Source: Steinernema hermaphroditum
Taxonomy: Eukaryota; Nematoda; Chromadorea; Rhabditida; Steinernematidae
Assembly (NCBI GenBank): GCA_030435675.1
Contig: CM059623.1
Location: forward strand, 3,684,012-3,748,011
Direction of reading: 5' to 3'
DNA length: 64,000 nucleotides
A program made the translations under genes and the position numbers. This document shows positions 1 to 11,861 of this stretch, in pieces (position 1 is the first letter of the stretch; each line of letters opens with the position of its first letter). The notes beneath the pieces were generated by a model that was given only the letters and a program-made list of their open reading frames with translations, was not told the origin of the DNA and ran no database searches.

Positions 1-344
1 CATACAGGTAGATGGAGGTAAAGGAGAGTCTCGCCTTTTTCTTGGTTGCAAACGCTAGATAAAGCGTTAGCTCTACGGAGCAGTTTTGCTGTTTCGAACT
101 GAATGAATGTGTGTCTACAATTGCGTTCAAGAAGCTGATTGCGGTTGGAGAGTGGCCACGAAGTCCAATCGAACATGAACTGGACAGATATGATCTTTGC
201 ACTTCAGGCATCTGGAATCTGGAAGCTCAACGGGAGTGGTTGTCCAAGAAGATCAGGGTTTCCTTGGTCAAATGATTCTGAAAACGCTGGAAAAATGCTG
301 GGTGATCCTCTGACCGGTGACCGGTGATCAATTCAAGACAATTG
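1..344. other. No gene seen at left edge
   Basis: No coding exon or repeat that I can support lies here. Short open frames exist but have no recognisable content. Confidence 0.5.
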
Positions 345-670
345 CGAACGTTTTTCCTTTTTTCCTGCGAATGCTTTCGATGTCGATTCTGGAAAAGTTG
401 CCATTTATGGCATTGAGGATTTTGAGAGCGCGCCGCTGCACGTCGATGGAGTCCGCGTGCTTATTGACTTTCCAAATCCAGAGTTCCTGGGGTCCTGGGG
501 AACGTTGACCGACAGCTCTATCGGATAGGGCGACTCGTCCCACTCCTTGAAGAAGTTGAGCAACTGCTCTTTGGACACGTTCGGCACATATGGACTTCGG
601 ATATCGATGAGTTTCGAGCGCGACTTCACGCAGTTCTCCATGATGAACTGGATGGTCTCTGGAGTGACTT
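345..670 (-). pseudogene. Rearranged fragments of the 1601-2617 gene
   Basis: Two pieces of the neighbouring gene are recognisable on the minus strand. Bases 391-480 match its middle part (around 2197-2285; shared peptide KILNAINGNFS). Bases 505-670 match its C-terminal third (around 1781-1945; shared peptide RSPYVPNVSKEQL). Their order is swapped relative to the intact gene, and they lie in different reading frames, so they cannot encode the original protein. The first piece does stay in frame with the env-like fragment just upstream, making a 302-codon open frame (328-1236) that looks like an accidental chimera. Nothing shows it is expressed. Confidence 0.7.
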
Positions 671-1236
671 CCGTAACTAATATAGAGTCCAGGGAGGAAG
701 GACGTGCTCACGGAGCTAAAGGTTGCTGTCAAATGATTGCACTGTGCGCTATGTCCTGGATGTACAAAGAAAGTATGTTCTTTGACCGGTTTGCTTGAAC
801 CGTAGTCCAATCGAAGGGCAATCTGTGCCTCCGGTTTCCATTGTGGACACGAGAAGACTTCATACACCGTGTCGGATTTCGGTTGTGCGTATATCCGCAA
901 AAACAAACATCCTTTCGCGTCGTGCCAGCATCCGCAAAGTACGGATCCGCAAGATGGCATATAGTACGTGTGTTCGGGAGAATCGTTGGCAATTCCATAC
1001 TGAATTTTATCGCTTGTCATAGCCATGAGGCACTTATCCTGAGTGCAGGAGCTAACTGGGGAGCATCTCTTACTGGAATGGACGTGATGTGAAAATTCTC
1101 TCGTGAAGTATTCGGACTTCTGCTGGCACTCCAAGAATAGGCTATCGATTGACACATGAAGAGTGGCCAGAACGTCCTTCTCATGGTCCGTCAACATGGT
1201 GCATGACGGGTTTGCGTAAGGAATAAGCGATAGCAA
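671..1236 (-). mobile_element. Env-like fragment with phlebovirus-G2-type motif (LTR-retroelement relic)
   Basis: The N-terminal ~190 codons of the 328-1236 minus-strand frame are cysteine rich. They contain a CGC-type cluster followed by a YEVFSCPxW motif and an alternating beta-strand pattern. This pattern is typical of the phlebovirus G2-like fusion-glycoprotein domain that BEL/Pao retrotransposons of nematodes carry as an env gene. Only a piece is present: no gag, pol, LTR or complete ectodomain is visible nearby, and the frame runs directly into fragments of the 1601-2617 gene. The family assignment is from motif memory, not from a search. It is best read as a dead retroelement fragment. 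Confidence 0.5.
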
Positions 1237-1600
1237 GGTTGCCTCCGTGAATGTGCTCTCTGAGCGGCCGTTTGCGTTGCTGCGGCCTTCGTGGCTGTGG
1301 CTGGGTGATGGTCGTCACTTCTGTGTCATCCGAGCGTCGTTCGTCATGATTAGGGTGACTTGGTACATGAGGGGCTGCTAGCTGAACGACCATCCTCTCT
1401 CCCGTGTCTTCGGATGTGCCAAGGGGTGGTTCCTTTTAAAACCACTGCGGTATGGGAACCATGTGATTCCGATACAAGCTATAGCCTTCAGAAGAATTGA
1501 CAGAAGCCGACTGAGGACGTAACAGCCCGGAACATAGAGTTTTAACACAAATTGAGATTTTATCGTAGCACGCCTTACAACATCAGTGGTACAAACGTTG
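1237..1600. other. Intergenic, nothing recognised
   Basis: No exon of a recognisable protein is seen. A 70-codon minus-strand frame (1181-1393), basic and proline rich, may be more of the broken env-like element, but I cannot support that. Confidence 0.4.
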
Positions 1601-2617
1601 CTATTCCTTGGCAGAGAACAGAAAGTAGTCGACTCCTACCTTGACGACGCGTTCCAACGATTTGTGCACAAGGACGAGTTTGTGCTCTCCGAAGTACTGA
1701 GAGTACTGAGAGCCTTCGTAGTCAGGTTCGAAACAGGCCTTTACCAATTCTAGGTCGCTTTCGACATCGTCTAAGTGAACGTTGACCGACAGCTCTATCG
1801 GATAGGGCGACTCGTCCCACTCCTTGAAGAAGTTGAACAACTGCTCTTTGGACACGTTTGGCACATATGGACTACGAATGTCGATGACCTTCGAGCGCGA
1901 CTTCACGCAGTTCTCCATGATGACCTGGATGGTCTCTGGAGTGACGTCCGACCGTTTGATCTCAACACGAGTTGGTAGCTTCCTTGAGTAGTTGTGGTTA
2001 AATGTTTTCGCGATCGAGCCGCTCCAGCCTCTCATTCCAATGAACGAAACGCTCAATCCTGATAAACTGGTTGAGGATGAGCCATCCGTGTTAAGAGAGC
2101 TCAGCCATACTTCTCGATTCTTTCCGGTAGGGTTCATAATCGTAAACAGCGTTTTCGTGGTGATGTCCGACCTGCGAATGCCTCTGATGTCGATTGTGGA
2201 AAAGTTGCCATTTATGGCATTGAGGATTTTGAGAACGCGCCGCTGCACGTCGAAGGAGTCCACGTGCTTATTGACTTTGCGAATGGAGAGTTTTTGGGGT
2301 CGTCGAGTAAACACAGGAGTCGAGATGGCCGAGATGAACTTTTGGTCGTCGTAGGGGATTGGACAGAATACACCCCAAGAGACGGCTATGCACTTCGAAT
2401 GAATCGTCAGAGGATCCACGTCCGGTAAGTCCATAGTTGCGCGATTCACATTGGCCGACACATTAAGAGTTTTCCTTTTTCCCGTCTTCACCATGCCCCA
2501 GTAACCGGACAGCTGCCGACAGCTCTTGAGATCCATCAGCAGATCGACGACGGAGTCGATGAATGCAAACGGGGTGAACTCCATGGAGCTACTGGATGAA
2601 ATGACCGTCACATTCAT
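1601..2617 (-). CDS. Single-exon protein of unknown family, 338 aa
   Basis: A continuous 338-codon frame begins at an ATG (2617) and ends with stop codon TTA on the plus strand near 1601. I do not recognise the family. The protein has no signal peptide or membrane segment. It reads as alternating beta strands and loops, and its last ~130 residues (around PETIQVIMENC to the C-terminus) resemble the size and rhythm of the C-terminal domain seen in worm F-box-type proteins, though no F-box is visible at the N-terminus. Two broken relatives lie nearby (345-670 and 3333-3630), so the locus has been duplicating. The shared upstream sequence at 2618-2690, kept in the inverted copy, may include its promoter. 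Confidence 0.65.
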   Translation of the reverse strand: MNVTVISSSSSMEFTPFAFIDSVVDLLMDLKSCRQLSGYWGMVKTGKRKTLNVSANVNRATMDLPDVDPLTIHSKCIAVSWGVFCPIPYDDQKFISAISTPVFTRRPQKLSIRKVNKHVDSFDVQRRVLKILNAINGNFSTIDIRGIRRSDITTKTLFTIMNPTGKNREVWLSSLNTDGSSSTSLSGLSVSFIGMRGWSGSIAKTFNHNYSRKLPTRVEIKRSDVTPETIQVIMENCVKSRSKVIDIRSPYVPNVSKEQLFNFFKEWDESPYPIELSVNVHLDDVESDLELVKACFEPDYEGSQYSQYFGEHKLVLVHKSLERVVKVGVDYFLFSAKE

Positions 2618-2708
2618 GAGTGGGGGCAGGTCGGCTCACGCGGAAGTGTGTGAATTTACACTTGCTGTCGTCTCTCACACATCACAGATAGAGGTGCTTT
2701 TTATTTTA

Positions 2709-3120
2709 TTGGGTTGGTGCATTGAAATTGTCAGTGACATAAACATGACATAATTTCGACTGCCCGAGGCCGTGTATTTCCAAGTCGACCTCTACAAAAG
2801 CTCTCTACTTTAAACTCAGAGATTTCTTTTTTGTTGTCTATATAGCACTGTCTTAGCTCTATCTTACTCTCACCTGTGCTCATCCATAAGTAACGATATC
2901 AAAAGAAACTATCCAAAATAAGGTTAAGAGGTCGAAAATCGCAACAAAAAGGTTTTTCAATTTTTAACCCCGCGTATTCTACAAACGAGGAATCCGGATG
3001 TTGCCTATAAAGTGGACTGAAGTTGTACATAAGAACGATGAATACTTTGTCTGAAATCTTTGTGTTTTGTTTCTGTAAATAATCACAAAATGATCTGACA
3101 TTTTCAATGCACCAACCCAA
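2709..3120. mobile_element. Mariner-type MITE, 412 bp
   Basis: Terminal inverted repeats are seen directly: the left end starts TTGGGTTGGTGCATTGAAA and the right end is its near-perfect complement, ending CAATGCACCAACCCAA. Both ends are flanked by TA (2707-2708 and 3121-3122), the target duplication of Tc1/mariner elements, and GGTTGGTGCA is the classic mariner terminal motif. The interior has no transposase-like frame, so this is non-autonomous. It sits between the 1601-2617 gene and its inverted partial copy. Confidence 0.85.
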
Positions 3121-3332
3121 TATTTTTGAGTTTGATTTATATTTGAGTACGGCGAACTCTCACTCATCATTATGATTCAAAACATAATCTCAAAAAGATG
3201 GCCTTTTCGCATCACCATATTCTGTTAATGCCAGCGGTTAAGTTACATAGCAGAGAATGTGGACATCCTCCATTTACTTTTTTACTGTACATGTAGATCT
3301 CTCCTAACTCTATGTACCTACCATCTGACCGG

Positions 3333-3630
3333 ATGTGTGAGAGACGACAGCAAGTGTAAATTCACACACTTCCGCGTGAGCCGAACTGCCCCCGCCCGAC
3401 ATGAATGTGATGGTCATTTCATACACTAGCTCCATGGAGTTGTTTTTTAAGGCCAATAAGCACGTGGACTCTCAGTACTCAGCTCTCAGTACTCTCAGTA
3501 CTTCGGAGAGCACAAACTCGTCCTTGTGCACAAATCGTTGGAACGCGTCGTCAAGGTAGGACTCGACTACTTTCTGTTCTCTGCCAAGGAATAGCAACGT
3601 TTTTAACACTGATGTTGTATGATGAAAATC
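3333..3630 (+). pseudogene. Inverted, internally deleted copy of the 1601-2617 gene
   Basis: On the plus strand this repeats the 5' flank, the start codon and first ~14 codons of the 1601-2617 gene. It then jumps, through a short CTCAGTACT-repeat stretch, to the last ~30 codons (HKLVLVHKSLERVVKVG), the stop and some 3' flank. About 290 codons are missing. Together with the intact gene it forms a large imperfect palindrome around the mariner MITE. Confidence 0.8.
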
Positions 3631-3879
3631 TCAATTTATCGATAGAAAACCGACATGGGGGACTTAAAGCTAACCGCGAATTCGCAGATCCTTTGACACT
3701 TCTGTATGACCCGACAAGTACCCAAGGTGGATGTTTTGGTTCTGCCCTCACTCGATAAAGCGTCTCCTTTGGATTGGCTGTTTATGTCTGTACTACAACG
3801 TGAAATTTATCGGTTAAAATAATATTTACACTTCACGTAAAATAATTTAACAACATCTAACACCGGGATGTGACCTTCT

Positions 3880-6800
3880 TCAGCACATCGGTTCTCCGTA
3901 GCCCTTCAGCAGTCCCCTGACTGCATCTTCACACATGGGAGACGCCTTCATCTCGGCCATGACCACGACCTCCTCCAGAAGACCCTTCAACTTCGTTACA
4001 TCGAGGGAAACCTTGTCGCTCGTCTTGTTGAGGGTGATCATCTTCTGGACAAGGTCGCAAGTGTCCGAAGCGAAATTTTTCCTTTGAAGGACGACATTCT
4101 TGATTACGGTAGCTACGCTGGTTAGGAGAGGAGTGATATCGAAGGAGTGATCGAATTTATGTCTAAAATTGTGTTTTTGAATGAGGTAAAGAAAATGGTG
4201 ACCTACTCATTGAAGAACACCTGAAGACCGGTTACGGTAGCGTGCTTGACTTTCCAGTAAACTGAGGAATCCTGTAGGATATTGATAATAATGGTCTGTC
4301 CGGGAATGATTTTACTTTCTGAAAGTAGGGAAATGCTATTGGCTTGCAAAGAAAATGTTTGGCAGCCGGCCGGATTCGAACTCGGATCGATCGTTTGATA
4401 GTTACCGATGCTAACCATTGCACCACCAGTCCACACATAACTGGCCCTACGCTGTATTGGCTAGCGCTCTCGACCACCAAACGATCGATCGGGGTTCAAA
4501 CTCCGGTGGAGTAAATTTCGAGTTTTCAACTTTTTTCACCTTTTCTCCATTTTCTGGACTCACCTTCAGGGTAAACAATCAGAAGTCGGGCCAACCACTC
4601 AGCTAAAATGGCCAAGAAGTCTTGTTTGTGGGTGATCTTCTGATGTTTCGTCTCCTCATCATCTGAAGACTCGTCGTCTTCGTCCTTCTTGGCAATCAGC
4701 TCCGAGATGAACTTCTCTATCTTGGCAGCTCCGTCCAAGTAGCCCAGATTCTGACAAAACGCTACGGCGGCTTTGATGGCTTGGGCCTTGTATTGTACGT
4801 TTTTCTTCTGGGTCTCTTTGAAGAGAGGAGCAAATTTCTTAACCAATCATTTGTCATATGTGACCAGTTACCGTAACCCACCTGCTCCAGCTCTTCATTA
4901 GTCCACTTCTTCTTCAGCTGCGTCGAAGTTGTGGAGACCAACGCCTCGACAGCATTCAGAACTGTCTCCTTGCCGTCCCAGATGCGCCCAGGCAGGAATT
5001 CGACGATACTTCCGTAAATTTCGTCCGCGCGGTCGGCACTAAAGCTGCTACCAGCATATTGGAACACTTGGGTTAGCATGGCGGCCGCGTTGGAACGGAC
5101 AACGTAGACAGCGTTGTTCTTCATGAGGTCCAAGGCCAAAGCGATCATCTCTGCAGAATACATGCGGATGGCCGATTCAGTGCCCGGAATCATATCGCTC
5201 CACAGCTCCAGCCAATCCTCGTGCTTCTTCTTTGCCACTGGATCGCCTTTGGGTACTTAAAGAAGTTAAATTACCGTAGTTCTTCGAATCCCAAAGCTGC
5301 TTACCTTTCTCAAAAGTGGTCAAGAAGACGACCGGCAGAAGTTGACCGTTGTAGTCGGTGACGAGTTCGTGGCACTGGTTGACCAGGCCTCTGAGAAGGT
5401 GGTACACCTTTTGACGACTATCCTCTAGAACCGGAAACTAGTAAAGCTCGTACTTTCATCCTTACCTTCAGTAGAAACGAGCGACTCCACAATGAACTTG
5501 ACCACCTTCTTGACCGACCTTTCCGGGCAATATTTCAGGAAATAGGACACCGTAGAGGCGTACTGCTTTCGAAGGGCCGGGTTACTGTTGCTCAGCCCTT
5601 GATAGAGGGCGCGGAAGATCAAGACGTTGGAGTTAGCGCACCTCTCCGAGTTGAGCATGTTGGGAAGACGGAGGCAAATGTTGACAAGCCACTGCGCGGA
5701 TCCGTTGCGGGTGGGCAGACCACAGCTGTGCAGAAGGTTCTGGCTGAGGATCTGCGCGATTTGGTCGTAGTTCTCTTCGTCGATGAAGGGGATGAAGTCG
5801 TTCAGGGACGTCATCATGGGGGAAGTTCGGGCGGCCGAGGAACGGGCGTCGTCGACCTGAAAAAGCGGAAATGATGGAGGAAAAAGTGATGGGAGCTGTG
5901 CCGAGACTACAGTACGCCTTTGTATAGCAGAGTTCGTGTTCATCATAGGACAAACAAGTAAAGAAAAAGGACGTGAAATGAGGAAAGACGAAAGAAAAAT
6001 ATTTGGACTCTGGTAGGATTCGAACCCCCGACCTCCTTCATGATAATCTACAGTCATGGGCCATAGCTTTGGAACAAATGTAGACCTGGGTTGGTCTCTT
6101 CTAAGTCCCTCATTTCGAATCAGACCTTCACAAATAGACTCAAAACGCACTTACAATTTCTCTAGTACCCTCATCGGATCTCAGCGACAGATAGCTAAGC
6201 ACAGAGGGCTCCGTCTCGCTGAGCGACTCGAGGAGACAAGGAACGATCTGCTTCAAGAAGGGCTTCACACTCTTTCCAGCTTCTTTTCCGAGTCTCATGA
6301 CACATCGAAGGCTGAAACATCGATATGAGATCCGGACGATTGCCGTATCCTACCCAAACATTCTCGTGGCTTTGACAGTCGAGTGGATGCCCTTCTCCAC
6401 CAACACGGGCAGCACTGTCCCGATTACGGTATTCGCCGTTGTCGTTCCCTCGGCGCTGTATCTGCAGACGGTCCTCTCGACCTGTTGGAGAGCCTTCAGG
6501 GCGGCAAGACGAGTCGACTCTTTGATGTCGTCTTGGACACGGAAAAGATCGACAAGAAGGTCGCCAAGATCCTCGCACATAGAAGTGACGAAGTGGCCGG
6601 AGAGGAGGTCGGCCAAGGCCAAGCAGCTCGACTCTCTCACGCGCCACTCCTTGTTGGTCAGAGAGGAGCGGATCTCGCTCATGATTTCAGTGGCGTACTC
6701 GTCGGTGACGTTCTTCTGGGTGCCGGTCACCTCCTTCCAGATGGACTTCATCGCCAGTTGGACGTTGACGTCGGGGTCGTAGGTGTAGCGGTAGAGTTTG

Positions 6801-9800
6801 GGAACAAGCGAGGGCAAGTAGGGTTGGAGCTCGTTGCGCGCCACTTCAAAGACTGCGCCGAAGCCGAATGCGGCGCCCTGAATTCAAAGCGAGTGATAAG
6901 AGCTGGCCATGAAGGGGGATAGAGACTAGGAAGAACAACTAGTCACATCGCCATTTTACAGATCAAAAGCTTCTTTACCTTCTTGGAATTCCACGTTTGA
7001 TTATGACTGGCCAAGCTCAAGAACTTGTACACCAAGTCCGGCTGATTCATGTCCGTTGCCAATGCACAAATCTCCTTGTAAGTGCCAATGGCCTCCCCAC
7101 CAGGCGCCTTTCCCAATTGTCCTTTCTCGAAAAGTACCGTATCCTCGGTCAGCTTCACCACTGGCTTTCTTCCGGTGGACAGGGCATCGACCAGCTGTCC
7201 AACGAGCTTCTTCTTCATCTCATCCGAGGCTAGCGAGTATGCAAGGCCAACTCCCTTGCTAGCCACGTCCTGGGCAAACTCTAAAGTGGAAATGATTGAT
7301 ATGCTAAGAGTACGGTAGTCTACCGTTGGATTCAGAGAGTCCGTTGATGAAAGCGGCTTGGATGCTGTCGAGATGCTCGATAACGACCTGGAGACCCATG
7401 TCGGACGAGCGTTTTGTCATGCGGAAGAGCCAGATGAGGGCTGCTTGGCGGAGGTGACGGTTGGTGTGAGTTACTTTTTCAGCGATTATGGTAGTGATGA
7501 TTGCTTTGGCACGAGATTCGAGGAGTTCGTTGGGTGAGGAGAGCTGGAAATCAATGGTTCTTAATATGAAAAATAAATAAAAAAGGAGTAAAGGATAAAA
7601 GAAGAAGAATTGGTTTGGGAGGGATTCGAACCCGCATCGTTCGTTTCATAGTCCCGAGTGCTAATCACTAATCACTATGCTACTCTACTCCGTTAGCTGT
7701 AAGTGGTGGCGGTTCAGTGGTTAGCAGCGCCGATCATTAAACGATCAGCTCGAGTTCGAACCACAGGACCTCAAAAATATTTTCTTTTTGCATTTGTATT
7801 TTTTCACTTTCACTTTTAACTGACTCCAAGAAGTTGGCCACGACCTACCTTCAAGTCACCCGGCGCCGTAAGGAACACATTCCTTCGGGAATCCGAAATC
7901 TCTCCACAGACGCTGTCGAAAAGCGCGTCTCCGACGTTGAACTGCAGCTCAGGCAGTGGAGGACCCTCTCCAGCGTCAAAAAGGCTCTGCACGATCTTCT
8001 CGACTACGGTCACCGCCATCGATTCATGGATGGAGGCGAGGAATCCGAGACAAGCAGCTGCGCTCTCTTTCATCTTCAGAGTGATCGTGTCCTTGCGGGA
8101 GACGAGAGCTTTGGCGAGAAGGTCGATGGCTTCGACATAGTCCTCGGCCGAACGCGACTTTTGGATGTAGAGATGCTAAAGATTTCACTTTGATACCTTT
8201 CCAATCCTGACTTTCTCACCTTCTGCTCGTTTCCCACAGCCGACAGTCTCAGAACTTCGGCCAACGCCGACAGCGCCGTCTCCAGAGACACACTTGGATG
8301 CTCGAGACCGTCCTTGGTCAGCGCGATAAGAGCCTTTTGGACGTCGGCGGCGTATTCAAATGAGATCTCCTGCTCCAGGCTGAGCAACGCCATAATCCAC
8401 ACAGTTCCCGCAACAAAATCTTTGTTCGCTTTAACTTCGGCTACCGTAGTCTGGAACTCATCGACGATCTGGCGCCGCTCGAGAAGAAGGATGAAGGCTT
8501 TGGCAGCGAGATTGCACACGGAGTATCGATTGGAGGATTTGGTTACTGTGCGGAGTTTGTCGCGACAGGCCGAAACCAGCCATTGGTTGGGAGTGCCCTG
8601 GGAGCAGGAGAGCACGAAGATGCAGATGTGGAGAAGAGCACTTCCTAAAATCGGGTGTATGAAACACATTGCCCAGAAAACGAAAAAAAAAATGAAAATT
8701 AAGCTCTTGCTGGGGGTCGAACCCGTGACCTCCTGGCTGATATACATGATGTATGGCGCAAAACTTACCAGTGTTGGTAGACTCCCATACCGACGTCAGC
8801 ACAATCTCCACAAACTTCTGCACCGTTTCGGGTCTTGACCCCTTCAAGAAGATCGCTACCTTCGGCAGCTCTTCGACTTTGAGATCGTCGTCCAGGAATC
8901 CGAAGAATTTTCCCGAGCACTTTGCCAAGGAGGCCGCCACGGCCAGAATGTAGGTCGAAGCGATCTGGTGAGTCTTTTCAGTGAGCTTCGACTTCCGAAC
9001 GTCCTTTTTGCTCTTCTCGGCCGCTTCCAGAGCGTCGGTCACGTTTTCGATCTTGAGGTTCTTGTGGAAAAGGTCCACCAGTTCGTCCAAGTCGGGAAGA
9101 GACTCTTGGTCGGAGAGGGAGAGCTGCAGGAGACGAGCCGCTTCTTTCTCGAGGTCGTGTCGCCTAAAATTATTTTTTGAAATTTTGGCCATAGAGGAGG
9201 TTTTCGGTTTTCGATTAAACATCTGGGTGGTGGGCAATGAGCCGCTTAGATTTTGAATCGGATCGGATTCACCCTTCTCAATTGGATTACGGTATCTCAC
9301 CTTGAGTTTAAGCAGTGGACGAGGAGCCACCGGAAGACAGGACTCTTTGACTTGATCAAAGCGGCGATATACTTTAAGGCCACAAGAGAGCACTTGTCAA
9401 TCTTCTGAAATAAGATATTTCTTTAGTATGCTCTCTATAAGCTTAAAAGAGGAATATTTCGTTACGTACCACGAACTGAGCAACTACGGTCTCGAGCATG
9501 TTGATAACAGCGGGGTCCTTGATGGCAGCAAACGAAGGCAGCCACTCAACGAGACAATCTTGGATCGCCCCGATGACCTCCTCCGGTGCCGTCGTGATCG
9601 CTTCGAAAGTGTCATTCAAAAGAGCGAGGTTGGAAGTCACCAAGTTGGGCAGTTTTCTGCCCAAAATACCGTAGGAACGGTAGAGAATGGCAACTACGTT
9701 CCCGAACTGAAATATTCTTCTAGGTGGACCATTTTGAGTGGATGAGATACCTCGCACTCGTGGAAGAGTTTCGTGATCTGCTTGAAGATGATGGGACCGA

Positions 9801-11861
9801 AGTTGGGCAGGAAATTGGGAGGCATATTCTCGACGATGGACTGTAGGAACTGCGCCCCAAGGATCTGGACTTTCACCGGGCGAAGGTCCTTTTGATCGTT
9901 TTGAAGGGCGCCGAATGCGACCTAGAAAAGGAGGTACGAGGATGACATGAGGCCTGAATACCTTGTAATTCCCCGGGAATGTAGTAGCAGCCTTTTTCGA
10001 TCTGTTAAGATATGGCAAAATGGCCATCTTCATAGGGATATCCGACACTCCGATCTTCTCGCGAACGTTGGTCGCCTGATTTCCGGTGTACCATAGGAAC
10101 AAGTAGTTCACAATGGTGGCATCGTTGATGCACTCATCGATGTTGACCTTTCTCAACTGCAGATCGGCCAGATCTTTCACTTTGTCCACGTAGTTCGACT
10201 TTCCGAGGATGTAGATCGGGAATGACTCCTTTTCTGTGTAAACATCTTTAGCGAGGAAATTGAGGGTTCCCATTTTGAGCTGGAAGAATTCGATTTTGAT
10301 CCGGGGCCATTGGACGTGAACTCACCTCGGTCATGTTGGTTTTGATCACCACAAGTCGAAGGATGATGTCCGAATAGACGCCGAGGGCTATGCCACTCTC
10401 CCTCCCGGGGATGATTCCCTCGGTCACCAGGTGAGCACGTCTTTGACAGTCTTCAAAGTGTGTGTACTGGAAGGCCGTCATATCTCTGAGAAGCTGAAGG
10501 ATTATGGGCTTCACGGAAACGTCTCTGAAGAGATCCATGATGTCGGAAGGCCAGGACTCGATTCTCATGAAGCCGAGAAGTGAGATTCCTCTGATGATTA
10601 TGAATGTTAGCCTGAAAGTTGAGATTAGGTATACGGATCTGATCAAAAAACGCTGGTTTCCATCGGGACTCGCTGTCAAGAGACATTAGGAGACACAGTA
10701 AAAATACTAAAAACGTATTAAATGCAAAAACAAAAAATTTTGACGGCAGAGGATTCGAAACCGCATCGATCGTTTCATAATCAGCAATGGTAACCACTAC
10801 ACCACTCGACAGAATTCGGCCATCGTCTGGTGCAGTGGTTAGCACTCTTGATCGGCAAACGATATATGCGGGTTCAATCCCTACTTTCGACTTTCTTTTT
10901 CTAGCTTCATCAATTTTTTTCATCAAAACTTACTCATAGGCAGTGTTCTTTGACCCGTCCTCTACCTTTTTCTTCAGCAACTTCAACAGCTCTGGCATAT
11001 ACTTGACCATCTCAGCGTCGTTCATCCTATCGATGCCCATCTTAAAGAACCGAAGGGTAAGCCCAAGCGGTACAGGATGGGTCTGTTTCTTGAGATATTC
11101 CATGTAGATGTCAACATTGATCTTGACCAATTCGTCGTTTTTGATTCGTCTACTTAAATGTGCGAGTATCTCTTTGCCCTTGTCGAGGATTTTCTGATTG
11201 TTCGTCGCGAGGAGATCCATTACAGTGAAAATGGTCTTGTCGAGGAACGTTTGCATTTTCTCTTCATTATCGATCGAGGCCAGCTTCAGGAAGAGACGTT
11301 CCACTGAAACGATTTAGAAGCTATAAAATACAAGATTTTTTTCTAAATTTGTGTCTGAAGACATGTAAATAATCTATAGGTAAAATTCAATGAAAACAAT
11401 GGAAAAAAATCTGCTCCGCGCCGGCTTTGAACCAGAGACCTCCAGTGTGATAATAATTATTTTTCACCAAAATGCTATTATGATATTATCACACTGGGGG
11501 TCCGGGGTTCGAAGCCGGTCTTAGGCAAACTTTTTCGTTTTTTTCTTCCTCTATCTCCTAAACGTCTTTATTCAATTTTTTCTTCATAATTCCACTGGAA
11601 AAGGGACCGATAATTTGGCGTTAGGAGAGGTCCAGCTTTCGTGTTGTACATTGGAATAAATCATGTCTATGACTATGTCTACTGAGCCTCTCAATGGGCA
11701 GCAACACCCAATTACCAAGCCGAGAGGACCTAGAACCCAGATTTTCAAGCGCATTTGGCCTAAAGCCTTCATGCCATAAAATAACTAATGCACTTTGTGA
11801 ACATGGGAACGAACAAAGAATCGAACTTACAGGCATCTTCAACACCCAAATTTGCAGCCAT
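3880..11861 (-). CDS. ECPAS: ECM29-like proteasome adaptor and scaffold protein
   Basis: Hand-built model of 20 exons: 11831-11861, 10934-11303, 10326-10611, 9962-10279, 9751-9921, 9470-9706, 9301-9404, 8769-9163, 8220-8644, 7849-8175, 7324-7543, 6979-7280, 6354-6877, 6155-6311, 5466-5856, 5275-5424, 4882-5237, 4564-4837, 4207-4318 and 3880-4162. Phase is kept throughout and gives about 1,810 aa, close to the ~1,850 aa of animal ECM29. The N-terminus (VERLFLKLAS) and the serial HEAT-type helices throughout match this family. ECM29 binds the 26S proteasome, stabilises or inspects the core-regulatory particle junction and tethers it to other compartments; C. elegans has orthologs. The start lies 256 bp from the divergent SDR gene, so a shared promoter is likely. 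Eleven introns are 37-65 nt. Eight are longer than 100 nt, and six of those contain tRNA-like sequence. Confidence 0.9.
4361..4512. repeat. Head-to-head tRNA-like pair (ECM29 intron 18)
   Basis: The left half (4361-4435) read on the minus strand has an A-box-like GGTGCAATGGTTAGCAT and a B-box GAGTTCGAATCC. The right half (4441-4510) read on the plus strand has TGTATTGGCTAGCG and GGGTTCAAACTCC. Both share AAACGATCGATC at the anticodon-arm position. Acceptor stems do not pair, so these are not working tRNAs. T-runs follow each half outward. Confidence 0.75.
6008..6060 (-). repeat. tRNA-like 3' half (ECM29 intron 14)
   Basis: On the minus strand an AGGAGGTC variable-loop-like segment runs into GGGGGTTCGAATCC, a strong B box. 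No convincing A box or acceptor stem is seen. It resembles the single elements at 8701-8757 and 40640-40700. Confidence 0.5.
7617..7768. repeat. Head-to-head tRNA-like pair (ECM29 intron 10)
   Basis: The left half is on the minus strand, with B box GGGTTCGAATCCC and a GATTAGCA A-box remnant. The right half is on the plus strand, with GGTTCAGTGGTTAGCAG and GAGTTCGAACC. AAACGATC or its variant is present in both. T-rich tracts follow both outward ends. Confidence 0.75.
8701..8757 (-). repeat. tRNA-like 3' half (ECM29 intron 8)
   Basis: On the minus strand: CAGGAGGTCACGGGTTCGAC, with the B box at its end, followed by a pyrimidine/T-rich tract. Same layout as 6008-6060. It fills most of a 124-nt intron. 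Confidence 0.5.
10747..10883. repeat. Head-to-head tRNA-like pair (ECM29 intron 2)
   Basis: The left half on the minus strand has GTAGTGGTTACCA and GGTTTCGAATCC. The right half on the plus strand has GGTGCAGTGGTTAGCAC, GGCAAACGAT and GGGTTCAATCCC. The two A boxes face each other across ~25 nt. Confidence 0.75.
11414..11522. repeat. Foldback repeat with B-box-like ends (ECM29 intron 1)
   Basis: CCGGCTTTGAACCAGAGACC at the left pairs imperfectly with GGGGTCCGGGGTTCGAAGCC at the right. An inner palindrome (TGTGATAATA / TATTATCACA) lies around an A/T-rich centre. It occupies part of a 527-nt intron. Confidence 0.6.
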
